From Lottia gigantea (Eukaryota; Mollusca; Gastropoda; Lottiidae), in assembly GCF_000327385.1 (NCBI RefSeq), contig NW_008707225.1, positions 2,652,908-2,716,907 of the forward strand: a stretch of DNA of 64,000 nt, written 5' to 3'. Below the pieces are notes generated by a model. That model was not told where the DNA came from, ran no database searches, and was given only the letters and a program-made list of their open reading frames with translations. The position numbers and the translations under genes are program-made. This document shows positions 1 through 12,420 of the stretch, one piece after another. The stretch's first letter is position 1; every line of letters starts with the position of its first letter.

Positions 1-1239
1 GATCCCTAAAAATCTGCCATAACATTGACCGAGAGTAATCTAGTTGTAAGATAACTTATAGCAACAGTCTATCAATAATGGTATCATTTAACATACCGAC
101 AGACTAAAGACTAAATTCCTTACACATTTCCCAACTATATTGCTAGTAATAAAAATAGTTCTATTTCTCAGTAGTTGTATTAAAAATATTTCAGTTACAT
201 GTACTAAAGTTTAGTTCAAACTAATATATCCATTATTATAAAATAACAGCACATATGTTGGGTATGTACGATCTTTCAGTTTTTGAACACAAAAACACAA
301 GAAAGCTATTGAAAGTTTTAGTATTCTTTGAACTTGTACTAAGAAAGTTATCAAAGTCCATTGAAAGCATGTCCATTTCTTTGATATAGCAGTTTTAACC
401 TCACGTGCTTAGCGTTTGGTCATTTACAACCCAAGGCAAATCTTCGTGATGAAACGAGAAAGAATTTTTTTCATTCTAACTAAACAAGTTAAATTAGAGG
501 CTAGTGAAAGATTGGTTGTAGTTAGAGCTGTTATATTCTCGTTTTCGAGGCCATATTTCATTCGTCGTAATGCGAACATCAAACCATTGATGCCGCACTC
601 AAACTGTCACTCGGCGGCTTCTATAACTACTCATCCGTAAGATTTAATATATAGTCTCGTGATCGACTGGTCTAATTTGTCGCGAGCCGAAAACACTTCA
701 AATGGCCAGCGAAAATACTTACACTATAACATTACAAACTAGTCTAAGATCTTTTATGTAACGTCATAAATTTCATAAATCAGTTCGAAGTTTTAATAAT
801 TTTATTAGAGATGTTATAAACTTACAGATTTGCAGGGAATTGCATTCAAAGAAAAAAAATTAAAACCTCAAAGTGTATCATTATATCAAAATAAAACAGA
901 TAAAAATCCATTTTGATTTTTTAAAATTTTTAAAATTTTTAAAATATGGTATAATTGTGACTACAATAACTACAACTAGGCTACAATATTCAAACCGTTA
1001 TCACGTTCAAAAGATTTAATAAAGGAAGATGCAATCAGAATATCTGAATTATCTTTGACAACATATGAACAATTTAAAACATATGTTGATTAGAATTAAA
1101 ATTAAGCACCATTGCATCTTTTCATGGGGCGTAACAGGTATTTAAGATCGACAATAACAGTTCTTTTTAGATTAATAAATTTGTTCATCAAAAGCACGAC
1201 TTCAATCCATTACCCCACAATTATCATCTTATTAACTCA
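1..1239. other. AT-rich non-coding flank, nothing recognised
   Basis: No reading frame here has recognisable protein features. The 74-codon frame at 416-640 has no domain, no coding-like composition and no splice context. The stretch is rich in A/T runs, for example the T-rich and A-rich blocks at 900-950. It ends where the degenerate copies of the neighbouring minisatellite begin. By cluster polarity it lies on the 3' side of Antp, towards the expected Lox5 neighbour; that is inference. Confidence 0.6.
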
Positions 1240-4035
1240 CCTACGCAGATATTATACTAACATACCAACTGAGATACTCACCTCACCGTAATTATGTTAA
1301 TATTCATTTTACTAATATGTATCAACCTTGACATCTACCAAACTGTAATCAACAATGATATATACCTCACAATAATCATCATTGATACATAACTCACTAT
1401 AATCAACCTTGATAGTCACCTAACTATAATCAGTCCTGTCTTCACTTCACTAGAATCGAAATTGATATTTACCACACTATAATCAACATTGATATTTACC
1501 ATACTATAATCAGTCTTGTGGTCACCTCACTAGAATCAACATTGATATTTACCTCACTATAATCAACCTTGATAGTCACCTAACTATAATCAGTCCTGTC
1601 TTCACTTCACTAGAATCGAAATTGATATTTACCACACTATAATCAACATTGATATTTACCTCGCTATAATATTATTTGATATTAATCGTACCGATATCAA
1701 CTTAGATACTCTTCCCACTAAAATCACCACTGACATTTGCATCTTTATAATCAACCTTGATATTCATCTTATTATAATCAACATTGATATCTACCTCAAT
1801 ATAATAACCTTGATATAAACCTCACTATAATCAACATTGATATTCACCATACTATAATCAGTCTTGTGGTCACCTCACTAGAATCGACATTGATATTTAC
1901 CTCACTATAATCAACATTGATAGTCACCTAATTATAATCAGTTCTGTGTCCACTTCACTAGAATCGAAATTGATATTTACCACACTATAATCAACATTGA
2001 TATTTACCTCGCTATAATATTATTTGATATTAATCTTACTATAATCAAATTCGATACTCTCCCCACTAAAATCACCACTGACATTTACATCATTATAATC
2101 AACATTGATATCTACCTCAATATAATTAAACTTGATATAAACCTCACTATAATCAACATTGATATAAACCTCACTATAATCAACATTGATATCTACCTCA
2201 ATATAATCAACCTTGATTTTAACCTCATCATTATCAACCTTGATTTTTACCTAATTTAATCAAACTTGATATTGAACTTACTATACTTTTGATATTCACT
2301 ATACTATAAAGACTCTTCACGTCACTATAATCAACCTAAATACATACCTCACTATACTATAAGAACTCTTGATATTCACCTCACTATAATCAGTATCAAT
2401 GTTTACCTCTCAAACCTTGTTATTTACCACATTAAAATCATCCTTATAATTCACACCACTACATTGATATTGACTCCATTAAAATCAACCTTGATATTGG
2501 CCCCATTAAAACCAACCTTGGTATTGACCTTACTATAATCAACATTGATATTCGCCTCACTTAAATCAAATTGATATTTATCCTTGATATTCATCTCACT
2601 ATAATTACCATTCATATTCATCCACAATAATCAACCTTGATATTCAGCGCACTTTAATCACCATTGATATTTACTTCAATTTAACCATTATTGATATTTA
2701 CCTCACTATAAACAACCTTGATATTCACAACACTATAATTACCATTGATACTGACCTCACTATAATAAACCTTGATATTTACCTATAATCAACTTAGTAC
2801 TCTCCCCACTAAAATCACTGACATTTACCTTACCATAATCTACTTTGGTATTCACTTATTATAATCATTTTAGATATTCACCTCACTATATTCAACATTG
2901 ATATTCTCCTCAATTAATCAAAATTGATTTTAACCTTACAACTCCTTTATATTTACTTCACTATACAATCAACATTGATATTTACTTCAATATAATCTAC
3001 TTTGATCTACACCTCACTATAATCAACATTGATATTCACAACACTACAATCAACCTTGATATTCGTCCCACAATAAGCAACATTGATATTCACCTCACTA
3101 TAATCAACAAAGATATTCACCGCACTATAATCAACATTGATATTTACGTCACTATACTATAATCAACATTGATATTTACCTCACTATACTATAATCAACA
3201 TTGATATTTACATCACTATACTATAATCAAGATCGATATCCACCTCACTATAATCAACATTGATGTTCACCGCACTATAATCAACAAAGACATTCGTCTC
3301 ACAATAAGCAACATTGATATTCACCTCACTATAATCGCCCATGATATTCGTCCCACAATAATCACCATTGATATTTACCTCACTATAATCAACTTTAATA
3401 TTCGTCCCACAATGATCACCATTGATATTTACCTCACTATACTATAATCAACATTGATATTTACCTCACTATAATCAACCTTAATACTCGTCCCACAATA
3501 AGCAACATTGATATTTGCATCACTATAATCAACCTTGATATTCAGCTCACTATAATCAACATTGATATTTACCTCACTATACTATAATCAACATTGATAT
3601 TTACATCACTATACTATAATCAACATTGATATTTACCTCACTATACTATAATCAACATTGATATTTACATCACTATACTATAATCAACACTGATATTTAC
3701 CTCACTATACTATAATCAACATTGATATTTACCTCACTATACTATAATCAACATTGATATTTACCTCACTATACTATAATCAACATTGATATTTACCTCA
3801 CTATACTATAATCAACACTGATATTTACCTCACTATACTATTATCAACATTGATATTTACCTCACTATACTATAATCAACATTGATATTTACCTCACTAT
3901 ACTATAATCAACACTGATATTTACCTCACTATACTATAATCAACACTGATATTTACCTCACTATACTATAATCAACATTGATATTTACCTCACTATACTA
4001 GAATCAGCATTGATATTCGCCTCTCTATATTCAAC
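1240..4035. repeat. 27/32 bp minisatellite array, about 2.8 kb
   Basis: Tandem copies of an AT-rich unit whose core reads ATCAACATTGATATTTACCT followed by CACTATA. The short form is 27 bp (two copies of CACTATAATC context). A 32 bp form has an extra CTATA and dominates 3540-4010, where successive copies are spaced 32 bp apart and nearly identical. Copies to the left are diverged and of mixed length. Longer blocks are repeated too: a segment starting CAGTCCTGTC occurs at 1431 and 1591, and a related one at 1939, giving 160 and 348 bp offsets. The plus strand has very few G residues per unit. Each unit carries a 12 bp dyad, ATCAA-CA-TTGAT. The array is not coding: stops occur in every frame. 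The left edge is fuzzy because of decay. Confidence 0.95.
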
Positions 4036-7000
4036 CCTAACTATAGTTAGCCTGGAAATTTTCATATGAATTATATATATATTTATAATTTCAAGCGCTG
4101 TACAATAATTTCTTTGATGTTTTGGATTTATAATCATTTACATGGAAGCTGTTGTTTACTTATCAAACCAGGTAAGTTCACTGATTAATATAAACTCTTA
4201 TTGGTAAGTTGAAAATACATGCGTTAACTTCATTAGTATACATGTGTATTGTTTTCCAAGAACAGGGACATTCAAAATTAGTCATAATGGCTACAAATTT
4301 ATAGTATTTTATTTTTGAATAATAGGTTTACATATTTGACAAAACTTGCATCCGTGTGCATCAAGTCAAAACCTTTGTAGTTGGCATTCAAACTACAAGC
4401 TAGTGCATTGTATTCTTCCGAAACAAATTGCCTCCTATCCAGAGTTTGATTTCGAGAATTCAGTTTCATAATATTCGGAATAATTCTTTAACAGTTGTTT
4501 TAGTTATTGGTTTGTAGGTATGCAGCAAAGCAACGATTTCAATAGACGACTGTATTCCTTTAGAATCATTTTACGAATATGACGTAAACTGCGCCACTAG
4601 AAAATAAATGCACACTACAAAACTATAGACAACAAACATTTTCATAATTAAAGGAAACAATTTCTTTTGGTATAAAAATATATGAGTGAGATTTTTTAAG
4701 TTTAAGTGATGGATTACCTGCTGTTCTACCATCTAGTCTCTGTCTCAGCAAGCTGACTGTATGATGATTGAATACCATTTTAAGTTTTTTAAACGAAGCA
4801 GAATAATAGTCATATGTATTAGCAAACAATTTTCTTGCCACTGGAATTGAGGAAAATATATTTTTAAATAAAAATAACAACGCACAAAAATTAAAGTTTT
4901 TGAAGATTTTAAATGAAACGATTTTCTGCAGTCATTTGTCTAAAAAAAGAATTCTCAATTAGTCGTTCAAACCTTTAGCAATGGACCCAGGACAACACGG
5001 AAGAATGTCGGCTTTAATTTCACAATGAAAGTTTTCAAACTGTTCATGTTTTGGTTACAGTTAATAGTTATTGGTTTAGTTAACATTAACACTTGCAGAA
5101 ATATATTCGTGTCACAAGACAACAAAGATAAAAAAAGTGTCCATTATAGTGAAAAGAGTTGACACATTTTTCTCAGCCAGATATTTAAAAGAAAATTCCT
5201 AAATATTTTCACTTTATTTCAAGTGTTTCGAGTTGTTTTTTCTTACGATTTAATGTATTTACAAAGTTTTTTTTTACAAATGTTTTGAACAGCCTTTCTT
5301 TTAAAACAAGTATACATAAATGGCAAAAATAGTTATATATTTAAATCAAAACATCAACATATTTGTGTTGATTTGTATTTGTATTTTCATATCTTTATAT
5401 TCATGTAAAAACTCTACATAGAACATTTTATGTAAACATTCTCATAGCTGGGAATCCTCCAAATATGAGATGCCAATGGTCATGTATCTGAATACGAAAA
5501 ACGAACATACCTTACAAGCTTCCGTGGAGTCCAGTTTCAAAATGATGAAGTCAATGTCTTGTCGAGTCAGTTCGGTCATTGGTGTTATCAAAAGATAAAT
5601 ATAATCTGATCTTTATAAAGATGGGAAATAGTAAATCAGAATTTATTTGAAAAGAATATTATGAAAATAATAGATATAATGATATATTGAGTATTCTCGT
5701 ATATAATATAGCGTGTTTCGAATCATTAACGTACTTTTGCGATAAATAGTTCTAATAGTAAATATATCATAAGATGACATTTTCTAGATAAAATCATTTA
5801 GAGCCATCCCCAAAACTATTAAGTGGTCAAATCCCTCCCTCACCTATAATTTCATAATTAAAAATTATTTAATAAAAAGGATTTGACATAATAAAAATCA
5901 CACTGCTACGAGGAATATTAATCTGAAGATTGTCGAGATTCTATTCAACCGAGGGCTCTGGCGCAGGGTTTAAATAATGATCGCTAATGGTAGGACTGAG
6001 TAATATTTTGTGAAAAAATACTGGATTATATTGAATCGTGTTCACACAAATTTTCTGATTGAATTTAAGATTTGAAGTCCAATTTGTTGCTAGGTTTTAA
6101 TGTAAATCTAATGTTCATTCATGAAAGAAGGCCATATTAAATTATACTGAACAGAAATGGTAGAATGGAATATGTGAAGATTATAACTGAAAGTGATAAA
6201 ACGTGTCTATATTTTGCTGACCTAACTGCCGACTATCAACAATTTAATGAATATTTATGAGAGGCTTGCCATCAGTCGCAATAATGTGCTCAAAGCTAAT
6301 TGGTCAATCGCCTAACTGACCAGAGGTGGTAAAGCAAGGCCACAGCTGCTGTCCACTATTCGGCTGGTCAATAATTAAACAGGAAAAGAGTGGACTAATC
6401 ATTTTAGCCACGGGTTATCTGTATCGCGATCAATCCAGCCTCCAGACCGTACAGACTGTAATGTTCAAGACTACTATGTACTAATCACTATATTGGAAAA
6501 TAACTTAAAGCAGATGAAGTCGAAAATTCCACAATTCAGAACAAATTTTTGTCTGGCTCAGTTGTCTAGATTAAAATTGAAAATATCATCAAGTTTAAAG
6601 TTTATGAAATAGGTCCGCCAAAGCCTTCTCGAAGAACCTAAATAACACAAATAGTTATATATTGACTGGATTAGCTCTACTGTATCAACCAATGACGCTG
6701 TCGTAGAACCTACAATTTGTACTTTCGAAGTAATTTCATTTGAGAGAGTCTTTAAAACCACTGGATAATAAAATTATTCCCAATTTCTTACCCAGGTCTC
6801 TTCACCACAATTTGAAAGAATTTGTTGCAAGTATGGAATTGAGAAATACGTAAGATTTTTATGATCTTCGTCCCTTCTCGAAATCACATCATATCCACAT
6901 AACAGGAACAGAAAACCCTGTGTAAACAACAGGGTAAAACGCAAAGCTTGGATCAGTTTTTATGAACGATGATGATACTTTGAAAGAAACATAGATCGTT

Positions 7001-7675
7001 TCTGTAGGGGCATACAAAGGAAATGTTTAATTGTATTGTATTTTCTTGCAAAAAGATGCAGCATGTGTGCTAGTAAGTTGTATTCCCGACTAAGCTCGTG
7101 ATATAAATCAACTTTAATGAATTAATATATATGGCTTCAGCTAAACTGAAATGTTTAGGGTTTAATTGTGTAGCTTTAATCAGGGTTAGTCTGTCTGTCC
7201 AGTATCAGTACAACAGTCATCCTGTGGGATTATTTATTGCCTGACCAGTCCAACCTAACCACACCAATGATTTATCTTCTTGATAACTGTCATATCTACC
7301 ATGTTAACTGTTGTCGACTATTAAATCCCTTGAACATGATTCGAGTCGAAATATTTCCATTTGTGCTTACATTGATCTGCACACACGCGTCCAACGTCAT
7401 ACTCATAGCAGACTTTTTGAAAGCAAAATTTATTTCTAAAACCAAAATTCCAAAGATTGGCATCAATCTAATCAACCAACATTCAATAAATGTAAAGAAT
7501 ATTTTGATGGCAAGACACTGTCTAAACAACTCATCGTGTTTTCTTATGCTTCATGTTTTACAGATATCCTTTTTGGATTTTTCGCATTTACTTCACATCT
7601 TTGTTGTTTCCAGACAACACCGAAGCTGTTTGATAAAAGTCTTTTTGTTGATCGTTTGTTCGTGTTAAGGTGCAT
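4036..7675. other. Intergenic stretch with weak exon-like pieces and an enhancer-like block
   Basis: No gene can be supported. Two minus-strand pieces have splice-like borders. One is 4718-4840, with a pyrimidine-rich acceptor and a CAG/GTAATC donor. The other is a 45-codon frame at 5442-5579 with an internal AAG/GTATGT. Their phases do not join, and neither resembles a known family. The block 6220-6440 is less AT-rich than its surroundings and holds TTTATGA, GCTAATTGGT, an E-box CAGCTG at 6342-6347 and TGGTCAAT twice (6301, 6365), so it may be a cis-regulatory element. The remainder is AT-rich DNA with nothing recognisable. The long frames at 7237-7668 look random. Confidence 0.5.
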
Positions 7676-8226
7676 TTATACAGAGCGCGAACGCGAACGC
7701 GGTTTTTCGTCATGGAATGGTTTCATCATTTTATAGAGGGACCGTTCAAATAGAATGCGAACTCGAACGCGAACAAATATTTGTTCGCGCGGTCGACCGT
7801 CGAGATTGCCCCAAGAGCGAATTTTTCAGAAAGTCGCGGCGGATTTCTTGCTATCAACCAATCAGCTTGTACCACCTCCCTTGCATCATTTCCTAAAATA
7901 GAAACTTGTGCACATGGCTTTTCCAATTTGCTTGTAGGGTACAAACAATGGATAAAACGGAAGTTTTGATTTTAGAAGTTGAAAAGAATCCAGTTTTGTT
8001 TGACAAAGCTGAAAAAACTTACAAAGAGACAGTGAAAAAGAAAGATATTTGGAAGGGAATCGGAGAGATGATTCCAAAATGACCATATGACCAAATTTTA
8101 ACAACAAAAGAGGCGATCCGCAGTGAAAGCCGTCGACGGTTTTCCGCGTTCGTGTTCGCACTCTATTTGAATGACTGAACTGATGAAAAGTCGCGTTCGC
8201 GCCGGTCGCGTTCGCGCTCTGTATAA
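7676..8226. mobile_element. 551 bp DNA transposon, PIF/Harbinger-like, non-autonomous
   Basis: The ends are inverted repeats. The first 21 bases of each end, starting TTATACAGAGCG and continuing with GCGAAC repeats, are identical in inverted orientation. Similarity continues imperfectly for about 100 bp, with an inner matched block (TTCAAATAGA then GCGAAC repeats) at about 7747-7776 and 8141-8170. The GC- and CpG-rich ends stand out sharply from the AT-rich flanks. The target-site duplication cannot be fixed because TTATA is nearly palindromic at the junction; a TA duplication is compatible, and a 3 bp one is unclear. The interior holds a short MADF-like frame (7948-8082). MADF/Myb-type DNA-binding proteins accompany transposases in animal PIF/Harbinger elements, which is the reason for the family call. 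No transposase is present, so the copy would need one supplied in trans. Family certainty is moderate. Confidence 0.75.
7948..8082 (+). pseudogene. MADF-domain N-terminal remnant inside the transposon
   Basis: This 44-codon frame starts MDKTEVLILEVEKNPVLFD and continues to a Trp-Lys-Gly-Ile segment (residues 35-38). It matches the first half of a MADF domain: a Leu-Ile-x-x-Val start, an N-P-V-L-F-D turn, a Tyr in the middle (Y25), then a basic run leading to D-I-W-K-x-I. A whole MADF domain is about 80-90 residues, so only the first half is left before a stop at 8080-8082. It lies wholly between the inverted termini of the transposon, and so is probably the remains of the element's DNA-binding accessory protein rather than a host gene. 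The match is made by eye, not by profile search. Confidence 0.6.
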
Positions 8227-11200
8227 AACCAACTTTAAAGTAGCATTTAGCCATAATTTTCTCTTTTGGTGCTTTAACTCTTCTCTTGGGCCAATTATGT
8301 TGAAGAGATCAACCATAATAAATAAAAATGGTTTCAATTGAATTCAATAGCCAAAGTAAAACAATATTTTGCTCCCAAAAGCCCTTGGGTATCGGATTTC
8401 ATTGAACAATATGTTTATTTACCACGATCTACACAGAAATGTTAATTTGCTAATGATGTGCTTTTTCTTAAAAAGTTCTCAAGTTCTTAAAGGGAAAGAT
8501 GTGATATTTTGGGAGGTTGATTTGAGTCTTGAATTTTTGTAAACAGTCTTCGGAAGTAGAAATGCATTATTCCTTTAGAAATACTTCAAAATATGAATGT
8601 AACTCGCTATTTCTATACATCACAGAGTCGTGATTTGAAGGCTCAAATTTCGACGGTGAGCTGCGAAGACTATTACTGATAGGCTTATCTAAAAAACAAA
8701 TCCGTTTCTGAGACTAAATTATGATTTGTCAAAAAGAATGACCCTTTAATCCAACGTGTAGTAAATCGTACATATTAATCTGATCGCTGATGCATCTTTT
8801 CATATTAGACATTAAATGGATCTCATGACATCCCCCTTTTTCTGTTTGTCCTTATAATCTATATAGATGAAACCCATTTGGAATAATTGCAATGCTGTTA
8901 AAATTCAACTCGAATATGTAGAATGTGTTTTGAAACATGGACAAATCTGATTAGATTGTTGTACCAATGCCACTCAAAGTTGAGATGGAAGGCAGGCTTG
9001 TATGGAGTTTGTAACGCTCTCAGAATGATGAGAACATTTCGGCGTATTACAATCAGAATATTTCAAATGTTTTGCAGAAATTAGAAACATGACATGAAGA
9101 CAGAAGAAATAAGGTAACTAACAAATGATTTCAACTTTAACGCTGTTTTGACCATCCTGGGCGCCAAAGTTTATATTTTTAACAATATGTATTATTGAGC
9201 TAAAGACAGTATATTTTGTATTTTTGACAGAATGTTAGTATGTCTGACAGAGTCTCGTACTGATGTGACATCTTTATGTCCAATATCGTCTGTAAAAGTA
9301 CTAAAATTGTTTATTACGCGTGCTTCTACTTTATAAATATTTATAGTCAGAAATACTCATACACGTTTACCTTTTTCATCAATAAGATTCACTACTATTT
9401 ATGTAGATTTTCGATGACCGAGGATGTCGGGAGCTTTTTTGAGAACTTAGAGATTAAGGTTCTGGTCTAACAGAACAAGGTGGCTCGTCGAATCTAGTTT
9501 TTTGTAGATGAAGACGCAATATTTGAGGAAACATTTGGTAACCCTAACCTGTAGGCCCAGGTTCAGGCAAGTTAGGGCATCCGAATGGTAAAGATCTGAT
9601 GGTCCGTGTGCTATAAGGGTCAACGTATATGTCACTATCACTTCCAATGTTACTCTTTACTTATTTATTCTTACTATTTAGAAATCTTTTTATCTCAAAA
9701 ACTAAGAGATCAATCTACAACACACACATATCAAACTGCAGAAGCTGTCATTTAGTGACGATAAATGTCAATGGAAGACAGTAAGTATTACTACCAGCAT
9801 AGTCTGTAGGACTAGGACTACAGGTGATAAGTGAGTCTTGCAGAAAAAGTCGAAATTCGAATGATACAATGATAGCGTTAAAACAGATAATGTCTTTTCC
9901 ACAGAGTTTACGAATGTCACCACTTTCCATGTCCATTGGATAATACTAGATTGTAGAAAATCCAGAAAAAACCTTTGAAGAATATAGCAATATAGCTATG
10001 TTCTATTGATAATTCTACATTTAGGTGAATATTGGAAATTATTTTATAAAAAACACAATTTACGCCATGATAGCTGTCAATAGTTTGTTCATAATAAAAT
10101 CTTTTTATTTCGAAACTAAACGATTTTATAGACTGAAAGACGCCAAGGTGACTTTACAAATATTTGATGGAGGACAAATAAGTACAAATTTCTTGTCAAC
10201 GAAATATAATAATTGCTTGAGATTAATTTTTTTTAACCTTTTTCAAATTGTTTTCACATTGCTAATCTGTAAGTTGAATTTTTACCTCAATTTTACAAAT
10301 TTGGAAGTAGCCGAAAACTGGTGTTTGACATAGCTGGGATTGCTATATTTGACTATATATAAATAAGACAATTATTATGAATTTATATAGTTTCAAATTT
10401 GTGATCCAGAGAATATCATTGACGTTTCAACCATGCTTATCGAATGAACGTTACACAAAAACTTGAAGGTATTTGTAAACCGACAATCGCGCTTTCGCCG
10501 TCAATTGATATCACTTCCCATCACGTTGCACAACTCTAAAAATATCATGGTGTCGTCACACCATAGCGATTACCAGTTGCGTGTTACTGCGAATAATAAA
10601 AGTGGTCACGTTCCGAACGCAACTCACAACTCAGTTGCATTAGGTGTTGTCGCAAAGCGATATTTCACAATTTGTACCACAAGAGTCACATGGACGGGTA
10701 CACCCACAGTTACATACATATCAATGAAGTACTGGAGAAAGTGCAGCTAAGTACAGCTTCTTACAAAGTCTTATCTGAATTGGAAAAGTTCATCACATTG
10801 AAAGAAATAATGGCTGAAATAGTTTCTAATGTAGCTGTATTTCAATTAATCATTTCCAATTTCACAAAACGGACATAAATCATAAACTTGTAATGAACTA
10901 AACTCTGGACCAAATGTTCGGTTTAATGAACAAAAGACAAAGAAAATCGGTATTTAATTAAACACAGGGTCAAAAAAGTACACTGAGAGTTTTTTTATTT
11001 TCTTATTCCGGTATGTTTTCGATATAATATCAAAGTTTTTTTTATGTGAATTCGAAACTTTTGATTTATGTCAACAGGGCACCTAATTTCATTGCGTATA
11101 AAGATTCACACTTGACGAAAACGAAAATCGCAGTAATTATGTTCTTTTGCTTTGATATACAAATATTTTTATTAAGATTTTTGAAGTAGTGTAGACGTCT

Positions 11201-12059
11201 TATTTCATATATTATATATTCAGACGCAGCGCATAACAAGAAGGGCAAATTCTGTTGAAATCGTTCTTATTGGACATGTCATTCAAATTGCACCTCGATC
11301 TAGGTTTAGTCCTATCAACGACAGTTTGGCGTTTGTCTGTAACGAAAATGGAGTAGAAAATATAATTATTAATATCCACGTTAATTGATTTATGTCGATC
11401 AATTCACAGCATGTGGATAATGTGAATTAAACAAGCGTAATAGAATTTAGATTAATATTAGAAAAATATATTTCAGTTTAATTTGTTATGGTAAATGGCA
11501 AATACAACATCGATGAAACAGAAGAGCGATCATACCCCACACACATTTCAAGAACTGATAGAAAATCATATCAATTAATGTACTTTTTAATTCAATTAAA
11601 TAGAGTTACATCTTGCTTATATACTCCTTTGACTGCTGATAATGAAAGATGGCACCACCATGCAGTGTGCAATTAGAAAACTGTTTTCTGTTCGATTTCC
11701 GTCAGACAGGAAAAAAGCACCATGTATATCTCTGATGTGGCATAACGAACTTGCTCCAGATTTTGCCTACTCTTTTTTTTCATTCCTGACAGTGGCGTGA
11801 TTTAAAAAGTGCACAACCTGTTGTAGAAAGTCAGACATATAATGTGGCACAGATACGTTGCGCCTTTTAATGGTTCAGACTGCAGTTTACCTCGCTCTTA
11901 ATATCCTAACAGCCTTTACATACATTTTAGCCACGGAGAATTCAATAATGTACTGAACGTTTATACCCCATATAAAAGTTTTAAGCCTCTCATTTCGTGC
12001 TCAACGAAGCTTTGGTGTCTGTAAGCCAGGTTATTTGGAAATGAAAAGCTTGTCTAAGA
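8227..12059. other. Intergenic stretch, no gene
   Basis: Mostly AT-rich with no recognisable protein. A small inverted repeat (CCCTAAC / GTTAGGG) sits at about 9542-9576. The block 10460-10740 is richer in CpG and has two overlapping 68- and 95-codon frames with no recognisable domain; it may be an old transposon fragment, because short inverted motifs (GTTGCGT / ACGCAAC) occur in it, but the ends cannot be defined. Nothing else noteworthy is visible. Confidence 0.5.
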
Positions 12060-12420
12060 TCATCTAATCATTGGTAACTCCTCTGGCGATTCATTCTAAT
12101 GAGATTTTACATCAAAGGGTCGTAAAAGGGAGGAGAGTGACAATAAAAGGCTTTGTTAGACACAAATCGTTCGCTAACACCTATTGAGGAATTTGTGAAT
12201 AAGGGAATTGAGAAATGAGGCGTTGATATATTATATTATTTGTTAAAGAGGAGTGTAAGGGGTTAAAATATACGTCATTCTTCAGCCTTTTCTTCTTAAT
12301 GACTTTATTGGCCTTATTATGGTGACTGCTATCTTCACGGTCTCTTTCATTAGAGAGCTATGCGACAGGGGAGCCTATTCTAAATGTCAAAATATTTTAT
12401 TACCAGTACTTCCCTTTTAA
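12060..12420. promoter_or_regulatory. Candidate enhancer-like block (motif content only)
   Basis: The stretch is less AT-rich than its neighbours and carries several sites close together: a TCF/LEF-like ATCAAAGGG at 12111-12119, ACAATAAAAGG near 12140 (Sox- or Hox/Cdx-like), CTTTGTT at 12151 (Sox-like) and TTTATTGGCC near 12304. No reading frame explains the composition. Motif matches of this length are common by chance, so this is only a suggestion that would need sequence conservation to stand. Confidence 0.2.

Noticed and set aside
1240-4035. CRISPR-like regular array
   Set aside because: There are no unique spacers; the whole unit repeats, the unit length varies between 27 and 32 bp, and the context is an animal genome.
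7237-7668. 143-codon open frame, the longest simple frame apart from Antp exon 1
   Set aside because: No domain or coding-like composition; it overlaps a 77-codon frame on the other strand, and its end runs to the edge of the transposon.
7781-8337. Several frames of 60-120 codons on both strands in the transposon
   Set aside because: They arise from the GC-rich inverted arms, overlap one another and have no recognisable features. Only the MADF-like frame at 7948-8082 was kept.
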